From assembly GCF_003570885.1 (NCBI RefSeq), contig NZ_QXJC01000005.1, positions 1 through 64,000 on the forward strand: a DNA stretch of 64,000 nt, in the 5' to 3' direction. The notes beneath the pieces are model-generated. The model worked only from the letters and a program-made list of their open reading frames with translations, ran no database searches and was not told the origin of the DNA. The translations under genes were made by a program, and so were the position numbers. Source of the DNA: Simplicispira hankyongi. Its GTDB lineage: Bacteria; Pseudomonadota; Gammaproteobacteria; Burkholderiales; Burkholderiaceae_C. Positions 44,706 to 52,805 of the stretch are shown piece by piece. The number at the start of each line of letters is the position of its first letter. Position 1 is the first letter of the stretch.

Positions 44706-45245
44706 ATGTCGCCCGATCACGTTCTCATTCTTCCGGGCTGGCAAGGCTCCGGCGCCGGCCATTGGCAGACCCTGTGGGAGGCGGCGCACGGCTACTGGCG
44801 GGTTGAGCAGCACGACTGGATGCACCCGCTGCGCGGCGACTGGAGCGCGCGGCTCGATGAGGTGGTGGTGGACGCCGACGGGCCGGTGGTGCTGGTCGCG
44901 CACAGCCTGGGCTGCATCCTGACCGCCTGGTGGGCTGCACATTCGCAGCACACGCACCAGGTGCGTGGCGCGCTGCTGGTCGCGCCTGGCGACGTCGAAC
45001 AGCCCGATGTCGCCGCGCAACTGCCCGGCTGGGCGCCCATCGCCCGCCAGCTGCTGCCGTTTCCCGCCGTGCTCGTGGGTAGCCGCAACGACCCGTACTG
45101 CCGCTTTGAACGTGCCCAGGCATTGGCGCAGGCTTGGGGGGCGCGGTTTGTCGATCTGGGCGAGCGCGGCCACCTCAACGCGGAATCCGGCCTCGGCGCG
45201 TGGCCTGAAGGCCTGTCGCTGCTGCATGCATTGATGAAAGATTGA
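44706..45245 (+). CDS. RBBP9/YdeN family alpha/beta hydrolase
   Basis: 179 residues, the compact serine hydrolase fold of RBBP9/YdeN. Start block VLILPGWQGSGAGHWQTLWE contains the oxyanion loop. Ser nucleophile in LVAHSLGC near 64, Asp in VGSRNDPYC near 125 and His in GERGHLNAESG near 155 complete the triad. Substrate unknown. Its place between parA and parB is unusual, so it may simply be carried along with the segregation genes or share their promoter. Confidence 0.9.
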   Translation: MSPDHVLILPGWQGSGAGHWQTLWEAAHGYWRVEQHDWMHPLRGDWSARLDEVVVDADGPVVLVAHSLGCILTAWWAAHSQHTHQVRGALLVAPGDVEQPDVAAQLPGWAPIARQLLPFPAVLVGSRNDPYCRFERAQALAQAWGARFVDLGERGHLNAESGLGAWPEGLSLLHALMKD

Positions 45246-45253
45246 ACACCACC

Positions 45254-46168
45254 ATGGTCACCAAGAAACCCAAAGGCCTGGGCCGCGGCCTCGAAGCGCT
45301 GCTGGGCCCCAAAGTCGCAGAACGCGCCAACGCCGAACCGGTGGAGGGCGCGCCATCGAGCTTGCCACTCACGGCGCTGGTGCCCGGCATGTACCAGCCG
45401 CGCACCCGGATGGATGAGGGCGCGCTGTACGAGCTGGCCGAATCCATCAAGGCGCAGGGCATCATGCAGCCGGTGCTGGTGCGGCGCCTGAGTGCGGGCG
45501 AAAACGCCGGCCAGTACGAAATCATCGCCGGCGAGCGGCGTTTCCGCGCCGCCCACCTCGCGGGCCTGGACAGCATTCCCGTGCTGGTGCGGGACGTCCC
45601 CGACGAGGCCGCCGCGGCCATGGCACTCATCGAGAACATCCAGCGCGAAGACCTGAACCCGCTGGAAGAGGCGCAAGGCCTCTCGCGCCTGGTCAAGGAG
45701 TTTGGCCTGACGCATGAGCAGGCGGCGCAGGCGGTAGGGCGCTCGCGCTCGGCCGCGTCCAACCTGCTGCGCCTCTTGAACCTGGCCGAGCCGGTGCAGA
45801 CCATGCTGATGGCCGGCGACATCGACATGGGCCATGCCAGGGCGCTGCTCTCGCTCGACCGCGCGGCGCAGATCACGGCCGGCAACCAGATCGCGGCCAA
45901 GAAGCTTTCGGTGCGCGAGGCCGAATCGCTGGTGCGGCGCATCGGCGCCGATTTCAACCTGGTGCCGCAAAAGCCCAAAAAAGAGAAATCGCGCGACATC
46001 AAGCGCGTGGAAGACGAGTTGTCCGACCTGCTGACGGCCGAGGTGGAGGTGCGCGTCAAGAAGCGCGTCAAGCGCGCCGGCCGTGTAGAGGAAATGGGCG
46101 AGCTGGCGATCTCCTTTGGCTCGCTCGACGCGCTCAACGGCCTGATCGAGCGTTTGCGCGGGGACTGA
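45254..46168 (+). CDS. parB: Chromosome partitioning protein ParB (Spo0J)
   Basis: 304 residues. N-terminal KKPKGLGRGLEALLG is the ParA-contacting peptide. The ParB/Srx CTP-binding region holds LPLTALVPGMYQPRT, GIMQPVLVRR and YEIIAGERRFRAA. The helix-turn-helix follows (LTHEQAAQAVGRSRSAASNLLRLL) and a C-terminal dimerisation domain. Binds parS and spreads as a CTP-driven clamp. The ATG at 45254 is used; a TTG four codons upstream is possible. Confidence 0.95.
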   Translation: MVTKKPKGLGRGLEALLGPKVAERANAEPVEGAPSSLPLTALVPGMYQPRTRMDEGALYELAESIKAQGIMQPVLVRRLSAGENAGQYEIIAGERRFRAAHLAGLDSIPVLVRDVPDEAAAAMALIENIQREDLNPLEEAQGLSRLVKEFGLTHEQAAQAVGRSRSAASNLLRLLNLAEPVQTMLMAGDIDMGHARALLSLDRAAQITAGNQIAAKKLSVREAESLVRRIGADFNLVPQKPKKEKSRDIKRVEDELSDLLTAEVEVRVKKRVKRAGRVEEMGELAISFGSLDALNGLIERLRGD

Positions 46169-46188
46169 TTCCTCAGCCCGGCGACCCC

Positions 46189-46992
46189 ATGCGGAGCCTT
46201 CCCTGGCCTCTGCCGGCCCTGCTGGTCTGGGGTGCGGCGTGGCTGGCATACGGGTTGCTGGCGCGCGTCCTGCCGTCCGGCTGGGCGCTGCTGCTGGCGT
46301 GCGCGCTGCCGGTGGCGGTCAGCCCACTGGCGGGCAGTTGGTGGCGCCGCACTCTCTTGGCGGCGGGTTTTCCGCTGGCGCTGCTGCTCTCGGGTACCGC
46401 CAGCGTGGCGCCCTGGGTCTGGCTGGCACCGCTGGCGCTCTTGCTGCTCGTTTATCCACTGGGCGCCTGGCGCGACGCGCCCCTGTTCCCCACGCCGCAT
46501 GGTGCACTGTCCGATCTGGGCACGACCGTGCCATTGCACGAGGGCGCGCGCCTGTTCGACGCTGGCTGCGGGCTGGGTGATGGGCTTATCGCCCTGCGCC
46601 AGGCCTACCCAGAAGCGCACCTGGAGGGCATCGAGCGCAGCCGCTTGCTGCAGATGCTGTGCGCCTGGCGCTGCCCCTGGGCCTATGTGCGCCGGGGCGA
46701 TCTCTGGGCGGCGGACTGGGCCAGCTACGCGCTTGTCTACCTGTTCCAGCGGCCCGAGAGCATGGCGCGCGCCCTCGCCAAGGCCCAGGCCGAGATGGAA
46801 GTTGGGACGTGGCTCGTCAGCCTGGAGTTTGCCGTGCCCGAGGTGGTGCCCGACGCCACGCTGCAACTCCCTGGCGACCGCACGGTGTGGCTTTATTGCA
46901 TCGCGCAGCGTGAAAAATCGCACGCTGCGGCGCCAGATCGTGCGCGGGAACAAATTTCAAGCCACCGCGCACGCGGATACTTCGGACGGTAG
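46189..46992 (+). CDS. Membrane-anchored class I methyltransferase-like protein
   Basis: 267 residues. Three or four N-terminal hydrophobic segments (about 8-26, 30-48, 55-72, 76-93) are followed by a short Rossmann-type methyltransferase unit: GARLFDAGCGLGDGLIAL near 118 is motif I, and GIERSRLLQM holds the next acidic residue. LVYLFQRPESM looks like motif IV. Similar proteins with a membrane N-terminus are common in Burkholderiales; substrate unknown. It begins 20 bases after parB in the same direction, so it is probably in the par operon. Confidence 0.75.
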   Translation: MRSLPWPLPALLVWGAAWLAYGLLARVLPSGWALLLACALPVAVSPLAGSWWRRTLLAAGFPLALLLSGTASVAPWVWLAPLALLLLVYPLGAWRDAPLFPTPHGALSDLGTTVPLHEGARLFDAGCGLGDGLIALRQAYPEAHLEGIERSRLLQMLCAWRCPWAYVRRGDLWAADWASYALVYLFQRPESMARALAKAQAEMEVGTWLVSLEFAVPEVVPDATLQLPGDRTVWLYCIAQREKSHAAAPDRAREQISSHRARGYFGR

Positions 46993-47164
46993 CTCCGGTA
47001 TTTGCTACATTCTCGCGGCTGGTCCCGCAGCGGCGTACTGGGGGCAGCAAAAAGGCGGAGAGCGTGCAAGCAAGCGCGCCCCAAGAAGAAGAAGGAGGAG
47101 GAAGGCAGTGCCCGTTGCGCAGCCGTGGATCACCTCTGGATAGACAACAAAATCGGAGGAACCC

Positions 47165-48676
47165 ATGGCTTTTTCACGACCCTCGCGCGCCCGCGCCCTA
47201 GCCCCGTTGGCGCTCGCCCTGGCGCTGGCCGGCTGCGCCAACATGCAAAGCCACGACAAGCTGGCGACCGAAATGCAGACCGCCGGCAACAACGGCGGCA
47301 TCCCCGCGGCGCTCTCGCGCCTGGAGGCTTCCGCCACCACCGAAGCCGAGCGAACCGAGCTGCTCTACAACCTCGAACGCGGCGAATTGCTGCGCATGGA
47401 CCAGCGCTACGACGACAGCACCAACGCCTTTCTGCTGGCCGACAACCGTGTCAAGGCCTGGGAAGAAGCCGCCAAGACCGACCCGCAAAAGCTGATGGGC
47501 ACGGTGGGCGCGGCCCTGGTCAGCGAGCGCCTCAAAGTCTACGAAGGCCAGGACTATGAAAAGGTTTGGCTCACCACCACGCTGGCGCTCAATCGCGTCG
47601 CCGTGGGCGACCTGGACAACGCGCGTGTCGACATCAAGCGCACGCACGAGCGCGAAGCGGTGATTGCCGAGTTCCGCGCCAAGGAGACGCTGGCTGCAGA
47701 AGAAGAAGCCAAGGCCAAGGGCGCGCAGTCTGGCGGCAAGGAACTGAACGGCTACCCGGTGGAAACGCTCAACGACCCCGAGGTGCTGGCGCTCAAGAAC
47801 GGGTATTCGAACGCCCTCTCGCACTACCTCGCAGGTTTTCTGTACGAGGTGCTGGGCGAATCGGGCCTGGCCGCGCCGGGCTACCGCAAGGCCATTGAGC
47901 TCAAGCCCGAAACGGCGGTGCTCGAAGAAGGCCTGCGCGGCCTGGACAGCCGTACCAGCTTCACCTGGAAGCGCCGCCAGCGCATGACCGACGTGCTGTT
48001 CCTGGTCGAGGCGGGCGACGCGCCAGCGCGCAAGCCCAAGGCGTTCACGCTGCCCGTGCCGACCGGGCGCGGCATGGTCACGGTGAGTATTTCCTACCCG
48101 GTCATCGAGCCTTCTACCGATGCGCCTCTTGGCCAGATTTCCGCCTCGGGGTACGACTTCAAGCTGGAAAAGATTGTCGACGTGAACGTCATGGCACGCC
48201 GCGCCTTGAAGGACGAAATGCCCGGCATGGTGCTGCGCGGGGTCACCCGCGCGGTGGCCAAGGGCGTGCTGCAGGACCAACTGCAAAAGAACGGAGGCCT
48301 GCTGGGCGGGCTTATCGGCGCCGTGGCCTCGGTGACCACCGAGCAGGCCGATGACCGCATGTGGCGCATGCTGCCCGGCCGGGTGTACGTGGCGCGCGGC
48401 TACCTGCCGCCGGGCACGCACCAATTGAGCGTCAATGGCCGCCCCCTGCCCGAACCGGTGCAGATCGACGGCCAGTACGCGCTGGTGCCCATGCGCCTGT
48501 ACCACAACACCGTGCTGATGGGCAAGGTGGCCACCATCGGCAGCCTGGCCGCTGTGTCCGCCGCGCCGCCCACACCCGTCGCTGCCACCGCCGCTGCGAA
48601 TGAAGCGCCCACCAAACCGCAGAAGGCGAAAAAACGCCGCACCAGCAAACCCGCAGCCGCCAGCGCCGCGCAGTAA
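47165..48676 (+). CDS. TPR-like lipoprotein of the COG3014 family
   Basis: 503 residues. A lipoprotein signal with lipobox LALAGC places the Cys at 24. The N-terminal half is helical with TPR-like repeats (LLYNLERGELLRMDQRYDDS near 67, SHYLAGFLYEVLGES near 217). The C-terminal half is beta-rich with PGRVYVARGYLPPGTH near 405. It matches the COG3014 family of outer-membrane lipoproteins, which tends to occur beside ycfL and lpoB as it does here. Role unsettled, probably part of an envelope complex with the next genes. AATCGGAGG precedes the start. Confidence 0.78.
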   Translation: MAFSRPSRARALAPLALALALAGCANMQSHDKLATEMQTAGNNGGIPAALSRLEASATTEAERTELLYNLERGELLRMDQRYDDSTNAFLLADNRVKAWEEAAKTDPQKLMGTVGAALVSERLKVYEGQDYEKVWLTTTLALNRVAVGDLDNARVDIKRTHEREAVIAEFRAKETLAAEEEAKAKGAQSGGKELNGYPVETLNDPEVLALKNGYSNALSHYLAGFLYEVLGESGLAAPGYRKAIELKPETAVLEEGLRGLDSRTSFTWKRRQRMTDVLFLVEAGDAPARKPKAFTLPVPTGRGMVTVSISYPVIEPSTDAPLGQISASGYDFKLEKIVDVNVMARRALKDEMPGMVLRGVTRAVAKGVLQDQLQKNGGLLGGLIGAVASVTTEQADDRMWRMLPGRVYVARGYLPPGTHQLSVNGRPLPEPVQIDGQYALVPMRLYHNTVLMGKVATIGSLAAVSAAPPTPVAATAAANEAPTKPQKAKKRRTSKPAAASAAQ

Positions 48677-48716
48677 CGGGCAACGCCACTCTCAAGCCAA
48701 CCCAAGGAGCCCGCGC

Positions 48717-49109
48717 ATGAACCCACGCACCCTTCTCGCCGCCAGCGCCGCTTTCCTGGCGCTCTCAGGCGCCGCCATGGCACAGATGCACGACCCGGCC
48801 ACACCGATTGCCGTGGCCGCCAAAGTCGCGCTGCGCGGCGAAGCCAACGGCATCGCCGTGCGCGAGATCCGCATCGTGCGCAAGAACGACATCCTCGTCG
48901 TCCAGGCCGACATGGCCAACATGGGCCGCAGCGACCGCACCGTGTTTTACCGCTTCCGCTGGCTCGACAACGTCGGCAACCAGGTGGGCGACGGCGAATC
49001 GTGGAAGCAAATGGCCGTGCTGGGTCTGGGCCAGCAGACCGTGAAAAGCGTGGCCCCGACCAGTGCCGCGCAGGATTTCCGCATCGAAATGAACGTAGAA
49101 ACGCGCTGA
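48717..49109 (+). CDS. YcfL family exported protein
   Basis: 130 residues with a type I signal peptide cleaved near AAMAQ (about 23), without a lipobox. The mature domain reads as an Ig-like sandwich with RKNDILVVQADMANMGRS and VFYRFRWLDNVGNQVG, typical of YcfL, whose E. coli gene lies beside lpoB. Function unknown, thought to be an accessory of the envelope lipoprotein LpoB. AAGGAG precedes the ATG. It sits 40 bases from the COG3014 gene and 26 from lpoB, so they are probably one operon. Confidence 0.82.
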   Translation: MNPRTLLAASAAFLALSGAAMAQMHDPATPIAVAAKVALRGEANGIAVREIRIVRKNDILVVQADMANMGRSDRTVFYRFRWLDNVGNQVGDGESWKQMAVLGLGQQTVKSVAPTSAAQDFRIEMNVETR

Positions 49110-49135
49110 ACGCAGCGCCTTGCAGGAGAAACACC

Positions 49136-49744
49136 ATGACCGCATTTTTCAGCCGCCACCTTGCCCTGGGCCTGGCCACCGCCACGTTGCTGCTGGCTGG
49201 CTGCCAGAACATATCGTCCCCCGTGATCCGCTTTGACCGCCAGGTGAACTATGGCGACGCCAAGGGCGTGGAACTGGTGACCAACGAGTTTGGTTCGTCC
49301 GACCTGCAGATGATCGCCGAGAAGATGACCGGCAGCCTGCTGGAAACCGGCATCTTCCAGGGCCGCCCCACGGTGACCATCTCCACGGTGAAGAACAAGA
49401 CCAGCGAGTACATCGACACCACCAACGTGATGAGCTCCATCCAGACCGCGCTGGTCAAGTCCGGCAAGGTGCGCTTCGTGCGCTCCATCCGCGAGATGCA
49501 GTCTGGCGTGGATGAGCTGCAGCGCCAGAACCAGAGCGGCCTGTACAAGCAAAGCAGCACGGCCAAGATCGGCAACATGACGGCGGCCAAATACAGCCTG
49601 GAAGGCGAGCTGACCAGCATCGTCAAGCAGAGCGCCTCGACCAAGGACGTGTACTACAAGTTCACGCTCAAGCTCTTCGATGTGGAAGAGGGCACCATCG
49701 AATGGGAAGACGAAAAAGAAATTCGCAAAACCAGCACGAGGTGA
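49136..49744 (+). CDS. lpoB: Penicillin-binding protein activator LpoB
   Basis: 202 residues. Lipobox LLLAGC places the lipidated Cys at 23. The C-terminal LpoB domain (about 45-200) contains FGSSDLQMIAEKMTGSLLET, the ISTVKNKTSEYID strand and YYKFTLKLFDVEEGTIEWED. In E. coli LpoB is an outer-membrane lipoprotein that reaches through the cell wall to switch on PBP1b. This copy lacks the long Pro-rich linker of enterobacterial LpoB, so its reach is shorter. The ATG at 49136 follows GCAGGAG. Confidence 0.85.
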   Translation: MTAFFSRHLALGLATATLLLAGCQNISSPVIRFDRQVNYGDAKGVELVTNEFGSSDLQMIAEKMTGSLLETGIFQGRPTVTISTVKNKTSEYIDTTNVMSSIQTALVKSGKVRFVRSIREMQSGVDELQRQNQSGLYKQSSTAKIGNMTAAKYSLEGELTSIVKQSASTKDVYYKFTLKLFDVEEGTIEWEDEKEIRKTSTR

Positions 49745-49860
49745 ACCCCCTGAGCGGCTACGCCGCTTCCCCCTTTCTCTCGCACTGCGCGCGGGAAGGG
49801 GGACTTTGCTCAGCGCAGCGGGGCGGCCCTTGCGCGGCGGCCGCTGGTGTGCGCCGCGCC
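49745..49860 (+). repeat. GC-rich intergenic repeat between lpoB and the CsgG-like gene
   Basis: Starts ACCCCCTGAGCGGC and contains hairpins AGCGGC-TAC-GCCGCT and CCCCCTTTC with GGGAAGGGGG. Similar strings are frequent between genes in Comamonadaceae by recollection, not by search. It may act as an attenuator within this operon. A different GC-rich string is inside creD. Confidence 0.55.
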
Positions 49861-49940
49861 AGTTTTGTGCGATGCGGCCGAAATCGCTTGCATCGCCTGA
49901 TCCATCCAAGAAGTCCAGTCAGCTCACAAGGAGCCCAACC

Positions 49941-50900
49941 ATGCAACGCAGAACCACTCTGAACGCGGCGCTGTCCGTGCTGACCGCCACCGCGCTGGCC
50001 TGGGGCGCTAGCGCCCACGCGCAGAACGCGGCGCCGCGCATTGCGGTCACCGATCTGGCCTACGCCCAGCAAGTGTCCGAATACTTCATGGCCGGCCAGT
50101 ACCAGCGCAGCAGCCAGATGAGCGCGCAGGGCAGCCAGGGCGGTGGCTACAGCCACGGGCCCTACGGCGGTTCGGGCTCGTACTCGGGCCAGCAGTCCAT
50201 GCAGGCTTCCGAGCAGGCCAGCGGCACTTACGTGGCCGGGCGCTACAGCTACATCGAGATGCGCGAGCTGGGCGGCTACACCAACGACATCAAGGGCGCC
50301 ATCCTGCAGGGCACCTATTTCAAGCTGGTGCAAGGCCGGGGGTTTGACGCTGGCGCGCCGCAAAACTCGAAAGCCGAGCAGGTGCTCAACCAGGTGCAGG
50401 GCGGCAAGATGGCCAAGCCCGTGCGCCAGAACGACGTGACCAACGTCATTGCCCGCCTCAAGAAGGGCGAGTTCAAGGGCGCCGACTACGTGCTGTTCGG
50501 CGTGGTCTCCAGCATCGACTTCACCGACGCGCTCTCGCCCCTGCAGGGCACCAGCAGCGCCACGCGCCAGTATGGCCTGCAATTGCTGGCCGACTTCTCG
50601 CTGATCGACACCAAGACCTACGAGATCAAGGCGGCGTTCTCGGCCCAGGGCGAGGGCAACGACACCAAGATCCTGTCGAACCGGGGCGACATCGCGCCGC
50701 CGAACCGCTCCAAGGTCATGAAAGAGACCTCGCTCAGCCTCGCCCAGGACGTGTACCAGCAACTGGCTGGGCAGTTGGGCTACACCGACGCCAAGCTTTC
50801 GCGCGGCGTGCGCCGGGGCCAGCCCATGCCCATGCCCATGCAGCAGGGCGGTGAGCCGATGCGGGAAGCCCCGCCGGAGCAGGTCATCATCCTGAAGTGA
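49941..50900 (+). CDS. CsgG/HfaB-like exported protein
   Basis: 319 residues with a type I signal peptide (cleavage near SAHAQN, about 28). The mature protein starts with RIAVTDLAYAQQVSEYF, like the N-terminal strand of CsgG/TolB-like domains. Further in, ARLKKGEFKGADYVLFGVVSSI near 168 and LLADFSLIDTKTYEIKA near 215 fit the CsgG family core. A Gly/Ser/Tyr-rich insert at about 54-80 (SQGGGYSHGPYGGSGS) is unlike relatives. No lipobox is seen, so it is probably periplasmic rather than a lipidated pore. AAGGAG precedes the ATG at 49941. Confidence 0.75.
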   Translation: MQRRTTLNAALSVLTATALAWGASAHAQNAAPRIAVTDLAYAQQVSEYFMAGQYQRSSQMSAQGSQGGGYSHGPYGGSGSYSGQQSMQASEQASGTYVAGRYSYIEMRELGGYTNDIKGAILQGTYFKLVQGRGFDAGAPQNSKAEQVLNQVQGGKMAKPVRQNDVTNVIARLKKGEFKGADYVLFGVVSSIDFTDALSPLQGTSSATRQYGLQLLADFSLIDTKTYEIKAAFSAQGEGNDTKILSNRGDIAPPNRSKVMKETSLSLAQDVYQQLAGQLGYTDAKLSRGVRRGQPMPMPMQQGGEPMREAPPEQVIILK

Positions 50901-50929
50901 ACGGCGATTGGGCGTCTGAAAGAGACGGC

Positions 50930-51955
50930 ATGGGCCCGTCGCCCGCAGCGCTCCAGGCCCGCCCCGTGCGGGCCTTTGTGCGTGGCGGCTGGGCGGTGCT
51001 TGTCTTGGCCAGTGCCGCCCTGTGCGGGTGCACGGTGCCAGCATCTGAGCGCGGGAATGGCACCCCGCCCGCTGCCGTGGAACCCGCTACCGCCAGCGCA
51101 TTTCACGCCCGGCAACTGCCCGCAGCCGATGGCCTCACGCTCACGGCCCTGGAGCGCCCTGCGCGCGCCATGCCGGTGCGCTACCGCATCATCGTCGTGC
51201 CCGGTTCCGGCTGCGCCGGCATGGCGCCACTCGCTGACCGCTACTTTGCCGGCCTGCTCCATGCCGAGGTGCTGGTGCTGCACAAGCCCTGGGTTGATCC
51301 GGACGCCAGCACGCCTGCCGATCGGTGTTCTGCCGCCTTCGTACAGACGGATGGCCTGGGGGCCTGGCGCGCCCATGCCATCGCCGCGCTGCACGCAGAC
51401 GCGCGGACCCGGGTGGGTGAGTCGCCCCTGCCGCAACTGCTGATCGGCATTTCGGAAGGCGCAGAACTTTTGCCCGCGCTGGCGCCCGAGGTGCCCCAGT
51501 TGGCCGGCCTCGTGCTGCTCAGCTCCAGCGGCCTTGACCCCAAGGAAGCCTTGGCGCTGCAAGCGCAGCGGCAAGGTGCCACCGCTCGGCTGCAGGTGCT
51601 CGAGCGTGCCCAAGCCGGCCCGCTTGCGGGCGCGGCCGTGCGCGAGGGCCGCAGCCTGCGCTATTGGCGCGAACTCTGGCAATGGCCGCTGGAGCAGCCT
51701 TTGCTCGCCGCTCCCTGGCCGCTGCTGCAGGTGTGGGGAGCGCAAGATGCGCTGGTGCCGCAGGCGGCGTACCAGCGCTTTCGTGCACTGGCACGGGGGC
51801 GTGCGGCCCCTTACTGCGCCCGCACACTGCCCGGTGCCGACCATGGCTTGCAACGCCCTGGGCACGACGGCGTGCAGCAGGTGTGGGCCTGGCTGGAACA
51901 GTGGGCCCGTGCGCCAGGCAAGGGGCTGTGCGCGGGTGTGGCAGCGCCGGAGTGA
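50930..51955 (+). CDS. Alpha/beta hydrolase lipoprotein
   Basis: 341 residues from the ATG at 50930. A GTG at 50897 overlapping the previous stop is an alternative start. Lipobox ALCGC gives a lipidated Cys at 34. Hydrolase motifs: oxyanion area VVPGSGCAGM near 88, nucleophile GISEGAE near 168, Asp in WGAQDALVP near 275 and His in GADHGLQ near 304. Substrate unknown. Its position right after the CsgG-like gene suggests an envelope role, perhaps ester cleavage in the periplasm. Confidence 0.78.
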   Translation: MGPSPAALQARPVRAFVRGGWAVLVLASAALCGCTVPASERGNGTPPAAVEPATASAFHARQLPAADGLTLTALERPARAMPVRYRIIVVPGSGCAGMAPLADRYFAGLLHAEVLVLHKPWVDPDASTPADRCSAAFVQTDGLGAWRAHAIAALHADARTRVGESPLPQLLIGISEGAELLPALAPEVPQLAGLVLLSSSGLDPKEALALQAQRQGATARLQVLERAQAGPLAGAAVREGRSLRYWRELWQWPLEQPLLAAPWPLLQVWGAQDALVPQAAYQRFRALARGRAAPYCARTLPGADHGLQRPGHDGVQQVWAWLEQWARAPGKGLCAGVAAPE

Positions 51956-51992
51956 GCGGCCATTTCCGTAGCGCCTGCGCTGGGGGCCGCCT

Positions 51993-52622
51993 TTACCGGG
52001 GTCGCTTCATGCGAAAGAGCTGCTCTTTGCCAATCGAAAAATAATCCGCCGCGCCGCCGCCGCGCAGGATGGGCTGGGCGGCGGCGGTGTCGTACACGCC
52101 GCCCGGCAGCAGCGCGCGGTCGATGTGCACGGCCACCACTTCGCCCAGCACCAGCCAGGTGTCCACGGCAACGCCCTGGGCCGATTGCAGTTGCACGATC
52201 TGGCTCACGCGGCATTCGAAATGCACCGGCGAGCGTGCCACGCGCGGCGGGCGCACCAGCCGCGAGGGCAGGCGATCGAGCCCCGCGAGGGCGAATTCGT
52301 CCACCTCGGGCGGGACCGATGCGCTGCTCGCGTTCATCGCCTCGGCCAGCGGCCGGGTGGCCAGGTTCCAGACGAATTCGCCGCTGGCGCGCACGTTGCG
52401 CAGCGTGTCTTTTGCTTCAATGCTGGCAAAGCCGATGATGGGCGGCGTGTAGTTGAAGGCGTTGAAGAAGCTGTAGGGCGCGAGGTTGGCGGTGCCGTCT
52501 GGCGCGCAGCTCGATATCCAGCCAATCGGGCGCGGCCCGACGATGGCATTGAACGGGTCGTGCGGCAGGCCGTGGCCGAGGCGCGGTTCGTAGAAATGGG
52601 TGTTGGGCGTCGTGGGGCTCAC
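51993..52622 (-). CDS. Flavin reductase family protein
   Basis: 209 residues from a GTG at 52622, chosen because GGAGG lies eight bases upstream; an ATG 66 bases earlier lacks one. The FMN-binding split-barrel pattern is RPIGWISSCAPDGTANLAPYSFFNAF, with NVRASGEFVWNLAT following. Such proteins reduce flavin with NAD(P)H for a partner oxygenase or bind FMN themselves. No partner oxygenase is nearby. It is convergent with the lipoprotein hydrolase. Confidence 0.87.
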   Translation of the reverse strand: MSPTTPNTHFYEPRLGHGLPHDPFNAIVGPRPIGWISSCAPDGTANLAPYSFFNAFNYTPPIIGFASIEAKDTLRNVRASGEFVWNLATRPLAEAMNASSASVPPEVDEFALAGLDRLPSRLVRPPRVARSPVHFECRVSQIVQLQSAQGVAVDTWLVLGEVVAVHIDRALLPGGVYDTAAAQPILRGGGAADYFSIGKEQLFRMKRPR

Positions 52623-52748
52623 TGGGTAACCTCCGTGCTGCGCACCGCGGTGCGCGGCTTGCCTGGGGCGGTCCTGCGCTGCGTTCATGCGCCATCACGA
52701 TAGCGGGTTGGCCCGTGGCCCGCTTGGGCAGGAGGCAAAATCGCTTCC

Positions 52749-52801
52749 AAAATAATAGCTGCTAGCGCTTTCTGCATAAGCGCTAGAGGGCTAAAAACCT
52801 T
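52749..52801 (+). repeat. Dispersed palindrome, copy 10
   Basis: AATAATAGCTGCTAGCGCTT, loop TCTGCA, then TAAGCGCTAGAGGGC. The arms TAGCGCTT and AAGCGCTA are perfect over 8 bases, or more with mismatches. It lies immediately after the end of the chemoreceptor gene on the minus strand, where it may terminate that transcript. Confidence 0.8.
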
Positions 52802-52805
52802 GAAA

